64,000 nt of DNA from NCBI RefSeq assembly GCF_024666595.1, contig NZ_CP088296.1, positions 496,001 through 560,000 on the forward strand. Reading direction: 5' to 3'. Position 1 is the stretch's first letter; each line of letters starts with the position of its first letter. This DNA comes from Sphingomonas sp. J315 (lineage in GTDB: Bacteria; Pseudomonadota; Alphaproteobacteria; Sphingomonadales; Sphingomonadaceae). The position numbers were made by a program, and so were the translations under genes. Below the pieces are notes generated by a model that was not told the origin of the DNA, did no database searches, and worked only from the letters and a program-made list of their open reading frames with translations. Shown one piece after another: positions 1-8,170 of the stretch.

Positions 1-1773
1 TAGGCGACCGGCCAAAACCACAGGATCAGCGGCGGCCCCACGATCAGCACGATCAGCGACAGCGGTGCCCCCAGCCGCGCATAGTCGCTGAACCGATACC
101 CGCCCGGCCCCATCACCAGCGTGTTGCACTGGTGCCCGATCGGGGTGAGGAAATCGCACCCCGCCCCCACTGCAGTCGCCATCAGGAATGCCTCCGGTCG
201 CAGCCCCAGGTCGCCCGCGAACGTCGCCGCGATCGGTGCCATCACCAGCACCGTCGCCGCGTTGTTGAGGAACGGCGTCACCGCCATCGCCGCCGCCATG
301 ATCAGCGCGACCGCGCCCCACGGCGGCAAGGTCGCGGCCGTCACCGACAGCCACTGGCCGATCAGCTCGGTCACCCCCGTCGAGCGCAGCGTATCGCTGA
401 CCGGGATCAGCGCGCCCAGCATGATCAGGATCGGCCATTCGACATGGTCATAGGCGTCACGCAGCGGCAGCGCGCCGAACAGCACGACCGCCGCAGCCGC
501 CGCGAAAAAGGCGATCGTCACGGGCACCGCCCCGGTCGCCGTCGCCGCCATCGCGACCGCGAGTACCGCGATCGGCAACAGCCCCTTGCGCACGCTTCCC
601 AGCCGCAATTCGCGCTCCGCCAGCGGCAATGCGCCCAGTTCGTTCAGCGTCTGGGGCAGGATGCCGAGCGGCCCCTGCAGCACCACCACGTCGCCCGCGC
701 GGAACACGACATTGGGCATGCGCCGGACGATCCGTTCGCCCTGGCGCGACACCGCGATCAGGTTGATGCCATAGCGCTGGCGCAGCATCAGCGACCCCGC
801 CGTGCCGCCGACCAGCGGTGACCCGGCGGAGACCACCGCCTCGATCACGCCGATCTCCTCGCCTTCCGGGCTTTCGGGCGCCTCGCTCGTGCCGACAAAG
901 TCCAGCTTGTCGCGCGCGATCACCCGCTCCAGGCTGTCGGGGGGTCCGCCCAGGATCAGGATATCGCCCTCGTGCAGCACCGTATCGGCGAGGGGCGTCG
1001 CGCGCACGCCATCGCGCAGGAACATGGTGATCGTCACCTCCTGTTCGTGTCGCTCGATAAAGTCAGCGACCCGCTCGCCATTGGGTGCCGATTGTTCGAC
1101 GATCTTCGCCTCGGTCGCATAGTCATGGATGTCGAGCGCCTCGCCCATTGTCGGTGCGGCGCGCCGGTCGGCGGGCAGCAGACGATAGCCGAAGCGCAGA
1201 AAGACGAGCCCGACCAGCGTCAGCCCGATCCCGACGGGTGCATAGTCGAACATGCCGAACGGCTCGCCGGTCATCTCCTCGCGCACCCGGCTGACGATGA
1301 TGTTGGGCGAAGTGCCGATCAGGGTGATCAGTCCCCCGAGCAGCGAGGCGAAGGCCATCGGCATCAGGAAGACGCTGGGCGAACTGTTCGACTTCTTTGC
1401 CATCTGGAATGCGGCGGGCATCATCATCGCCAGCGCGCCGATATTCTTGACCAGGGCCGATCCGAACCCGACGCTGGCAGAAAGCAACAGCAGTTGCGAG
1501 CGGACCCGCGTCACCCGCTTCTGCAAGTGCCGCATCAGCCGTTCGACCACGCCCGATCGCTGCACCGCGCCCGACAGCACCAGCGCCGAACCCACGATGA
1601 TGACGATATCGTCCGAAAAGCCGGAAAAGGCGTCGTCAGGCTTCACAATCCCGGCCGCGACCGCCGCGAGAAGCGCCATCACCGCAACGACGTCGTAGCG
1701 GAACCGCCCCCCACAGAAACAGCGCCATCATCCCGATCAGGACGGTGACGGACAGGATCTGCGGCAATGTCAT
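1..1773 (-). CDS. SLC13-family anion permease with two TrkA-C (RCK_C) domains; frame broken once
   Basis: Inner-membrane permease of the divalent-anion:Na+ symporter/ArsB-like superfamily, about 590 residues. After an N-terminal block of membrane helices (start MTLPQILSVTVLIGMMALFL), residues about 200-370 hold two soluble RCK_C-like domains (a typical stretch is RYGINLIAVSRQG). A second block of helices follows, ending near ILWFWPVA. The stop codon is cut by the window edge: only TA is visible. One extra C in the six-C run at 1707-1712 shifts the frame about 20 codons after the start. Removing it restores one continuous protein, so I treat the break as a base-call error. Substrate (sulfate, phosphate or dicarboxylate) cannot be told from sequence. 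Confidence 0.85.
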
Positions 1774-1822
1774 AACGCCCCCATGCCCGCTCAACGCGGC
1801 GAGGGCGCGGTGGTTGCCTGAT

Positions 1823-2035
1823 TTAGTGCACAGTGCCCACGGCGCGGTTCACGCTCATCAGGACGATCAGCCGCTCGATCTGGCGCCAGCGACAGAAATT
1901 GATGTGGTTGCCCAGGTCGCGGAACTTGTCCGCGCGCGCCGCCGCTTCCAGCCCCGCATCGTCGCCAAATGCGCGGATCAGGTCCGCGGCGTCGAACACA
2001 TGGGCGCGGTCGGCGAGGTAGGGGATGGGCGACAT
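1823..2035 (-). CDS. small conserved hypothetical protein, 70 aa
   Basis: The chosen start is preceded by AAGGA eight bases upstream, and the product begins MSPIPYLADRAHVFDAADLI. It is a soluble, Arg/Asp-rich alpha-helical protein with a well-conserved-looking core (DKFRDLGNHINFCRWRQIE). I recall this as a type of short protein common in sphingomonads, without a known function. No signal peptide or membrane segment. A longer reading frame continues upstream to about 2500, but it would run through the neighbouring genes, so I chose the internal ATG with the ribosome-binding site. Confidence 0.6.
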   Translation of the reverse strand: MSPIPYLADRAHVFDAADLIRAFGDDAGLEAAARADKFRDLGNHINFCRWRQIERLIVLMSVNRAVGTVH

Positions 2036-2215
2036 CGAGAATCCTTGACTAGAGCTCACGCGCACGCACGCATCGCGCGTGCCAGCATTGCCCGATCCGC
2101 GCAGCACTGCGGGTCGCGAGGGTGAATCTCCGTCAACCATGCCTCTCCGCCCCGTATCGCCCGTGCCGAACCGGGACGGTGGCGTCCCGTCGCGGGACGT
2201 GGCATGGCGCGGGGC

Positions 2216-2401
2216 ATGAGCCGTTCCCCCAAACCCGCCCCCATCGCCGGCGGCGCGCTTCTCGCCCTCTCGCTGGTCGTCGGCACCGTCATCGGCGTTC
2301 GGATGAGCCAGCCCTCGATCGGTTTCCTCGCCGGCCTTGGCGTCGGGATCGTGCTGCTGCTGATCGTCGCGCTGATCGACCGGATGCGCGGCAGCCGCTG
2401 A
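2216..2401 (+). CDS. small membrane protein with two predicted helices
   Basis: A 61-residue protein, MSRSPKPAPIAGGALLALSL at the N terminus, with two hydrophobic segments (about residues 11-28 and 36-53) separated by a short loop (GVRMSQPS) and closed by a basic tail (DRMRGSR). This is the layout of a small inner-membrane hairpin protein. An in-frame ATG twelve bases upstream (2204) is an alternative start. Function unknown. The following gene starts 38 bases downstream on the same strand, so co-transcription is possible. Confidence 0.5.
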   Translation: MSRSPKPAPIAGGALLALSLVVGTVIGVRMSQPSIGFLAGLGVGIVLLLIVALIDRMRGSR

Positions 2402-2439
2402 CACTTGCGGACGTGACCTGCCCGTGCAAGGTAGCCGGA

Positions 2440-3213
2440 ATGCTCGAGATTTTTCTCGCCGCCGTCGCGATTGCCACGCCCACCGATCCGCTGCCGCCAA
2501 ACGGAAAATGGACGGTCGACTGGGGTGAGACCCACTGCGCCGCGCATCAGAAATATGGGGATCCGGCGAAGCCGACGACCTTTGTCTTCAAGCCCTCGAT
2601 CGACGGTGGCGTCATTCACATGATGCTATCGCGCAAGGGATCGTATCAGAACGCCGCCCATTTCAACGTGACCGTCGGCGATCTCAAGACGACCGCGCTG
2701 ACCTTTACGCCCAAGGGGTCTGGTCTAGAAGTCTACTGGATCAACATCGCGCGCGCCGATTTCGACCGTCTCGCCAAGGAGCCTGCGCTTCAGATCGAGG
2801 GTCGCAAGCTCGCTCTCGAGCTCTCGACACTTGGCTTTGCGGCGGCGGCGGCGGCGATGGACACGTGCAATCGCGACTTGCGGAGCCACTGGAACGTGGA
2901 CGAGGCGGGGCAGGCGCGGATCGGCACCAAGGCAGTCGCGCTGTTGACGCCAGACCGCTACGTCACCGCGCGCGACTATCCCCGCCAGGCAAGCATTGAG
3001 GGACGCGACGGGTCGACCGCAGTTTCGCTACTGATCGACGAAGCGGGTTCGGTTAAGGACTGTCTCGTCGAGAAAGCGAGCGGCGTGGCGACGCTTGATG
3101 CCCAATCCTGTCTCATCATCAAGGCGCGCGCCAAGTTTCGGCCCGCCAGGGATGCCGAGGGCAAGCCGATCCGCAGTCGCATTACCTATCGCTTTAGCTG
3201 GAAGTCCCGCTGA
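2440..3213 (+). CDS. secreted protein with C-terminal TonB-like domain
   Basis: 257 residues. The N terminus (MLEIFLAAVAIATPTDPLPP) looks like a short signal peptide. The last 70 residues match the TonB C-terminal fold: VSLLIDEAGSVKDCLVEKAS followed by a conserved LDAQSCLIIKARAKFRPARD stretch and a terminal ITYRFSW strand. The middle (residues 20-180) is a domain I do not recognise. Proteins of this layout in sphingomonads are usually annotated as energy transducer TonB, but there is no Pro-rich periplasm-spanning linker and no clear N-terminal anchor helix. A classical TonB role is therefore doubtful and a periplasmic binding role equally possible. An upstream extension of the frame to 2122 would overlap the preceding small gene, so I chose the ATG at 2440. 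Confidence 0.65.
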   Translation: MLEIFLAAVAIATPTDPLPPNGKWTVDWGETHCAAHQKYGDPAKPTTFVFKPSIDGGVIHMMLSRKGSYQNAAHFNVTVGDLKTTALTFTPKGSGLEVYWINIARADFDRLAKEPALQIEGRKLALELSTLGFAAAAAAMDTCNRDLRSHWNVDEAGQARIGTKAVALLTPDRYVTARDYPRQASIEGRDGSTAVSLLIDEAGSVKDCLVEKASGVATLDAQSCLIIKARAKFRPARDAEGKPIRSRITYRFSWKSR

Positions 3214-3220
3214 CCCGTCC

Positions 3221-3853
3221 TCACACCAGCGCGCGGTGCATCCAAACCACCCGCCCGACCACCTCGATCGCGCGCACGGGTACGATCTCGCGCCCGTAAT
3301 CGGGGTTGTCGCTGGCCAGTTCGACCTCGCCCCCCATCAGCCTTAGCCGCTTGACCGCCAGCATCCCGTCGCGGCGAAAGACATGGATCGCCGGACGCGG
3401 CCCCGGCATGCGGCGTGCGCCGTCGACCAGGATCTCGTCGCCGTCGCACAAGGTCGGCTCCATCGACGCGCCTTCGACACGGACGGTCGAGGCCATGTCC
3501 GCGCGCACCCCCAGTCTCCGCAGCAGCGCGGGGTCGAGCAGCAGCGGGCTGATCCGCTCGCTCTCCACCACCCGCCCGCGCCCTGCCGCCGCGCCCGCAT
3601 CCACCCGCGCCACCGCGACCAGCCCCTCCGCGACCGGCCCGCCCAGCGCCGCATCGGCGACGCCCAGATAACGTGCGAGCCGCCGCCGGTCTGCCTCCGC
3701 CAGCACGCGCGGGCTGCCCCGCGTCACGAACTGCTGAAGATAGGCCGCATTGCGCCCGATCAGCCGCGACAACGCCGCCAGCGACTCCCCCCGCGCCGCC
3801 GCCGCCTGCTCCAACGCGCGCCGCTGATCTCCTGAGTCCATGATCGCATCCAT
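3221..3853 (-). CDS. S24-family (LexA/CI-like) transcriptional repressor
   Basis: 210 residues with an N-terminal helix-turn-helix region (about 10-70) and a C-terminal S24 peptidase domain. The catalytic pair is visible: Ser130 in GASMEPT and Lys168 in AVKRLRL, 38 residues apart, close to the 37 in LexA. An Ala-Gly pair (A90-G91) lies in the linker where LexA/CI repressors self-cleave, so autoproteolysis is possible. The frame has two candidate ATGs (3853 and 3841). I took the longer one; neither has a strong Shine-Dalgarno sequence. A GAAC-N7-GAAC box sits 36 bases upstream, between this gene and the divergent pair at 3944, which suggests autoregulation or LexA control. Confidence 0.8.
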   Translation of the reverse strand: MDAIMDSGDQRRALEQAAAARGESLAALSRLIGRNAAYLQQFVTRGSPRVLAEADRRRLARYLGVADAALGGPVAEGLVAVARVDAGAAAGRGRVVESERISPLLLDPALLRRLGVRADMASTVRVEGASMEPTLCDGDEILVDGARRMPGPRPAIHVFRRDGMLAVKRLRLMGGEVELASDNPDYGREIVPVRAIEVVGRVVWMHRALV

Positions 3854-3888
3854 AGCCGCAGGATTTTTCCTAGACAAGTTGGAAATGA

Positions 3889-3903
3889 GAACATTTAAAG
3901 AAC
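3889..3903. promoter_or_regulatory. candidate LexA/SOS-type operator (GAAC-N7-GAAC)
   Basis: GAAC, seven bases (ATTTAAA), GAAC. Read on the other strand it is GTTC-N7-GTTC, the known alphaproteobacterial LexA box. It lies in an AT-rich intergenic patch, 36 bases from the S24 repressor start and 41 bases before the 3944 gene, well placed to control both. Sites at 10604 and 43701 share the form. Confidence 0.5.
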
Positions 3904-3943
3904 ATATGAGTCGGGGAGCGGCCCCGCGAGTCGAGGAAAGGCA

Positions 3944-4138
3944 ATGGCGATTTTGGGAAAGATCGAACGGTATCTGCGGCGCTACGACATGCCGCGCACC
4001 AAATTCGGGCGGCTGGCGGTCAACGATCCGCGGCTCGTGGACGATCTGCGCAACGGCCGTGACCCAGGTCCGGAACTCTGCGCGTGGATCGAGGCACAAC
4101 TGGCGCGCAACCCCGCCGGTCCGGGGGCCGCACGATGA
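3944..4138 (+). CDS. small HTH-like protein, 64 aa
   Basis: Short protein starting MAILGKIERYLRRYDM, with a pattern of small helices (MPRTKFGRLAVNDPRLVDDL) that resembles a compact DNA-binding helix-turn-helix. I recall such proteins in sphingomonads without assigned function. The start is supported by AGGAAAGG a few bases upstream. Its stop overlaps the next start by four bases (ATGA), so the two genes are translationally coupled. It is divergent from the S24 repressor and probably shares its operator region. Confidence 0.6.
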   Translation: MAILGKIERYLRRYDMPRTKFGRLAVNDPRLVDDLRNGRDPGPELCAWIEAQLARNPAGPGAAR

Positions 4139-4449
4139 GCCGCGGTCCCGATGCAGGCGTGCTGCTCGAACGTGCGCTGCTCCGTCACGCGGCCGACGCG
4201 GGGATTGAGCTGTCGATCGTCTCGGCGGGCTGGACCCGCTGGGCAAGCGCAACCTTTGCCGGCGCGCGCCACGACCTGCTCCTCTCCGCTGTCCCCTCCC
4301 CGGCTCTCGACGACTGGATCGCGACCCTGCCAGAGGCGGAGTTCACGCTGCGCAGCCACCTGGTCGCGGATCTGACGGTCGAAGCGCGCACGCGCGTTGG
4401 CGACCGCGTCGAACTCCGGATCGGCGTGCTGACGGTGGAGGAAAGCTGA
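4135..4449 (+). CDS. hypothetical protein, 104 aa, coupled to the small HTH-like gene
   Basis: Starts inside the stop of the preceding gene (ATGA overlap), so it is translated from the same message. The product is soluble and alpha/beta (core residues ELSIVSAGWTRWASATFAGA, then a strand-rich C terminus RVELRIGVLTVEES). No motif I recognise, no signal peptide. Whether it acts with the HTH protein is inference from the coupling. Confidence 0.55.
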   Translation: MSRGPDAGVLLERALLRHAADAGIELSIVSAGWTRWASATFAGARHDLLLSAVPSPALDDWIATLPEAEFTLRSHLVADLTVEARTRVGDRVELRIGVLTVEES

Positions 4450-4450
4450 G

Positions 4451-5374
4451 TTACGCCCGCATCGCCATCCGGCGCAGCTCGGACAGCGTGTCCTCCAGCT
4501 TCTGCCTGGGGTCCGCAACCGGCTCGGGCGGCGGCGGGGCGAATTTGCCCAGCCCCTTTTCCAGTCGGTCGAGCAGCGCGTGAACGCTCGCATCGGTCTG
4601 GGGTGCCGCGATCGGGGGCGCGGGCGAAGGCTCCGGGTCAGGCACTGGAAGCGGCATCGGCGTCGCAGCCGGCCGCACCGGCGGGGTCAGTTCGAACGTC
4701 TCGAACCGCTCGCCCTCGTCATAGATCGGCAGGCGCGGCGCGTGGCGGCGGAGCGGGCGCACCGGCGGCGGCGGGGCGATCGGCACGGCGGGAATCGCCG
4801 ACGGATCGAACGCAGATAGCGGCTGGTTCAGATCGACCGGCAGCTCCTGCACCTCGGGCAGCGGCGCATGGAATGCCCGCCCCTCGGACGGCGCGCCCAG
4901 CGCAATCACTGGCTCTTCGGGCAGCGCTTCCTCCTCCAGGTCGAGGATCTCTTCGACGACCGGCTCAGCGACAGGCACGCGGCCATAGACCGGCACCTCC
5001 AGATCGCTGGCGCGCAGCGGCACGCGCGGGCGCGCGTCGGGATGCGCGTCGGCGCGGCGCACGGTCGGGCGGCGCTCGCCCTCCGGCCCGTCCGCATCGC
5101 GCGAATCGATCCAGGCCATCAGCGCCGACAGCCCCATCCACGCGACCAGCGCGATCAGGCCACCTGCAAACAGGCCGATGCACAGCCGCGCGGTGGTTCC
5201 CAGCGGCGGCTCGGCCGCAGGAACGAACGCCGCGATCCCGCTGGAGAGCACCATGTCCTCCAGCAGCGCGCCGGGCAGAATCAGGCTCGCCAACACCGCG
5301 CACACGCCCGCACCACCGGCGATCGCGAGCGCCGCATTGGGGGTCAGACGTTGAACGAGGGTGTACGCAACCAT
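4451..5374 (-). CDS. membrane-anchored Pro-rich hypothetical protein
   Basis: 307 residues: two hydrophobic helices at the N terminus (about 12-40 and 60-90), then a long acidic and proline-rich cytoplasmic or periplasmic stretch (PIAPPPPVRPLRRHAPRLP is typical). It ends in a short helical segment (HALLDRLEKGLGKF ... LEDTLSELRRMAMRA) that may form a coiled coil. Its first ten codons overlap the end of the upstream glycosyltransferase gene, so the two are probably one transcription unit. Function unknown; position suggests a link to the exopolysaccharide system. Confidence 0.65.
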   Translation of the reverse strand: MVAYTLVQRLTPNAALAIAGGAGVCAVLASLILPGALLEDMVLSSGIAAFVPAAEPPLGTTARLCIGLFAGGLIALVAWMGLSALMAWIDSRDADGPEGERRPTVRRADAHPDARPRVPLRASDLEVPVYGRVPVAEPVVEEILDLEEEALPEEPVIALGAPSEGRAFHAPLPEVQELPVDLNQPLSAFDPSAIPAVPIAPPPPVRPLRRHAPRLPIYDEGERFETFELTPPVRPAATPMPLPVPDPEPSPAPPIAAPQTDASVHALLDRLEKGLGKFAPPPPEPVADPRQKLEDTLSELRRMAMRA

Positions 5375-6585
5375 TTGGATTCCCGTGATCGGGCGTCGAT
5401 CAATCTTTGGTAAACAGGTTCGTAGCGTGAAATGTTTGACGACCAGTTACGCTCGGTCTCGACCCAGCGCCGCGCGCGTTCCCGCTGCGCGTCCCAGCCG
5501 GATCGATCGGCGAACACCCCTGCCACCGCCGCCGCCAGCGCTGCCGGATCGTCGGGCGGGAACAGCGTCCCCGTATCGCCATGCAGAATCAGCTCGCGAT
5601 GCCCGCCGACATCCGACGCCGCGACCAGCCGGTGCTGCGCCATCGCCTCGATCGGCTTCAACGGCGTCACCAGATCGGTCAGCCGCATGTGCTTGCGGGG
5701 ATAAACCAGCAGATCGATCAGCGAATAATAGCGCTCGACCTGTTCATGCGGAACGCGCCCCACGAAATGGATCGCGTGGGCAGCGCTCGACGCCGCCGCC
5801 TGAGCGCGCAGCGCCTGCTCCATCGGCCCGCCGCCGACCATCACCAGCCGCGCCCTGGGCCGCTGCGCCAGCAAGGCCGGCATCGCCGCGATCAGATCGT
5901 CCAGTCCCTCATAGTCATAGAAGCTTCCGATAAAGCCGATCGTGTCGGCCCCATCCAGCCCCAGCTGCGCCGCCAGCACTTCGTCGCGCGGGGCGGGTTC
6001 GCCGAACAGATGCAGGTCCACGCCATTGGGCGACACCATGATCTTGCCCGCGTCGATCCCGCGCGCGATCAGGTCGCGTTTCAGCCCTTCGCAGATCACC
6101 GCCACCGCATCCACGCGCCGCGCCGCCCAGGTCTCCAGCCCGCGGATCGCGCGATACTTGGCCGACCCTTCCGTCCCGGTGCCATTGCCGACCGCCGCAT
6201 CCTCCCAGAAGGCGCGGATTTCGTAGAGCAAAGGCAAGCCATAGCGTTTCGCCGCGCGCATTGCTGCGAGCGGGTCGATCACCGGCGAATGTGCATGCAG
6301 GATATCGGGCCGAAACCGCTCGACCACCTCCCCGATCCGCCGCGCAAACGCCGCGATCTCGGCCAGCTCGCCCACGACCGGCGGCAGACGCCGCATCTGC
6401 TTCGTGCGGTGAAAATCGATCCCGTCGAGCGTCTCGAATGGCGCATCGCCAGTATGGTATCGCGTCCCGGTCACCCCGGCGACGGTCCAGCCGCGCGCCA
6501 TCTGCGCCTTCAAGATCGCGCGCGTGCGAAAGGTGTAGCCGCTGTGCAGCGGCAGCGAATGGTCGAGGACGTGCAGGATCCGCAT
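5344..6585 (-). CDS. GT4-type glycosyltransferase, PEP-CTERM/XrtA (exosortase A) system-associated
   Basis: 413 residues. The N terminus MRILHVLDHSLPLHSGYTFR is characteristic of the exosortase A-associated glycosyltransferase family (TIGR04063). GT-B fold: N-terminal acceptor domain with DILHAHSPVIDPLAA, C-terminal donor-sugar domain with TIGFIGSFYDYEGLDDLI and a nucleotide-sugar-binding region LTDLVTPLKPIEAMAQ. Predicted to transfer a sugar from an NDP-sugar during exopolysaccharide assembly at the cytoplasmic face of the membrane. Divergent from the small gene and O-ligase at 6652-8153, with a 66-base shared promoter region. No exosortase gene is in the window. Confidence 0.85.
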   Translation of the reverse strand: MRILHVLDHSLPLHSGYTFRTRAILKAQMARGWTVAGVTGTRYHTGDAPFETLDGIDFHRTKQMRRLPPVVGELAEIAAFARRIGEVVERFRPDILHAHSPVIDPLAAMRAAKRYGLPLLYEIRAFWEDAAVGNGTGTEGSAKYRAIRGLETWAARRVDAVAVICEGLKRDLIARGIDAGKIMVSPNGVDLHLFGEPAPRDEVLAAQLGLDGADTIGFIGSFYDYEGLDDLIAAMPALLAQRPRARLVMVGGGPMEQALRAQAAASSAAHAIHFVGRVPHEQVERYYSLIDLLVYPRKHMRLTDLVTPLKPIEAMAQHRLVAASDVGGHRELILHGDTGTLFPPDDPAALAAAVAGVFADRSGWDAQRERARRWVETERNWSSNISRYEPVYQRLIDARSRESKWLRTPSFNV

Positions 6586-6651
6586 GCCCGCCCCAATGCC
6601 ACGCGATCACTTAACGGCCCGTCAACCGGATGCGGATATGGCCATTCCACC

Positions 6652-6798
6652 ATGATCGACACGCTGGTTCTCGCGCTGACCCACGGGCTGCTGCTCATCG
6701 TCGCCTGGCGTCTGATGAACAGCCCCGCAGTCGATGACGACAGCCTCGATGGCAAGCCCCCGCCGCCCAGGCGCAGCTGGAAACGCCCCGGTGCGTGA
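6652..6798 (+). CDS. small single-helix membrane protein before the O-ligase, 48 aa
   Basis: Begins MIDTLVLALTHGLLLIVAWR (one transmembrane helix) and ends in a basic Pro-rich tail (PPPPRRSWKRPGA). Its last eight bases overlap the GTG start of the O-ligase gene, which suggests a leader or coupled partner of the ligase. No homologue recognised. Real coding status rests on the start position, the overlap and the sensible membrane topology. Confidence 0.45.
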   Translation: MIDTLVLALTHGLLLIVAWRLMNSPAVDDDSLDGKPPPPRRSWKRPGA

Positions 6799-8153
6799 TC
6801 TTGCCTTCATCGCGTTCCTCGGAGCGATCTTCGCGCTCGGCCTGCGCCGGCCGTTCCTGTTCGTGCTCGCCTATGTCTATATCGACATCGTCTCGCCCCA
6901 GCGGATGAGCTATTTCCTGCTCAACGCCTTTCCGATTTCGGCAATGGCGGTGGCGTTCGCGGTGCTGTCCTGGGCGGCGATGGACGACAAGCGCGATATG
7001 CGCGTCGCGCCGCGCCAGGGGCTGATGCTCGCCTTGCTGGGCTGGTGCTACTACACCACGGTCAACGCCGATTTCCCGATCGACGCGGCGTTCAAATGGG
7101 ACTGGGTGTGGAAGGCATTGGCCTTCGCGATCTTCTTGCCCCTCACGCTGCGCACGCGATTGCGGATCGAGGCGCTGTTGCTGTTCATGCTCCTGTCGGT
7201 CGCGACGATCATCATCGCGGGCGGGGTCAAGACCGCATTGGGCGGCGGCGGCTATGGCCAGCTCAAGCTGATCGTCGACAACAACTCGGGCCTGTTCGAA
7301 GGCAGTATCATCTCCGCCGTATCGATTTGCCTGATCCCGCTGATCCTCTGGTTCACCAAATATGGCACGATCTTCCCCCCCAGACTGGCGGGTGAAAACT
7401 TTCGGCTACGCGCTGATCTTCGCCTGCCTGCTGATGCCGATCGGGACCCAGGCGCGCACCGGACTGGTCTGTGCCGGCCTGCTCGCGGTGCTGATGCTGC
7501 GCGACGTCAAGCGGCGCATCCTCTACGTCGCCGCCGCCGGCTTCCTCGGCATCGCGGCCATTCCCTTCCTGCCCACCGCCTTCACCGAGCGGATGGGAAC
7601 GATCCAGACCTATCGGGCCGATGCCTCCGCGTCGACCAGGATCGAGGTTTGGAAATGGACCTGGGACTACGTCAAGACTCACCCGATGGGTGGCGGGTTC
7701 GAAGCCTACCGCCAGAATGAGATCAAATACGACAAGGTCTCGATCGTCGGTGACGGCCCCAACCAGACCGTCGTTCGCACGCCCGAAATCGACAAGGCAC
7801 GCGCCTATCACTCGGCCTTTTTCGAGATGCTCGGCGAACAGGGCTGGCCCGGCTTCATCCTCTGGCTGATGATCCATCTGGGGGGCATTTTGCGCATGGA
7901 GGTGCTGCGCCGCCGCTACCGCGATGTCCCCCCGGACAAGGCATGGATCGCCCCGCTCGCCACCGCGCTTCAGCATGGGCACATCATCTATCTGTTCGGG
8001 TCGCTGTTCGTCGGCATCGCGCTCAACCCGTTCGTCTACATGCTGGTCGGTGCGCAGATCGGGCTCGACACCTATCTCGCGCGGAAGCGTGCCGAGGAAG
8101 GCATCCGCCCGATGGGCAAGCCGCGCGTTTCACCCGCGCCTGCGACGGCATGA
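6791..8153 (+). CDS. O-antigen-ligase-like protein, exosortase A system-associated; frame broken once
   Basis: Polytopic membrane protein of 453 residues once one extra C is removed from the seven-C run at 7375-7381. The N terminus, read from a GTG start (VRDLAFIAFLGAIFALGLRR), fits the PEP/exosortase A O-glycosylation-ligase family (TIGR03097). About ten helices are visible, with a large loop around YRADASASTRIEVWKWTW, the usual Wzy/WaaL periplasmic loop carrying Arg and His residues. Likely joins or polymerises lipid-linked glycans for exopolysaccharide or protein glycosylation. An ATG at 6734 in the same frame is possible but overlaps the upstream small gene more. The asparagine-synthase-like gene follows after 17 bases. 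Confidence 0.82.
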
Positions 8154-8170
8154 TCGGTTAGGAAGCGGTC

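Noticed and set aside
2036..2203. Possible coding content between the 70-aa protein and the small membrane protein
   Set aside because: Frames here are open only because of GC content; no start site or motif supports a gene.
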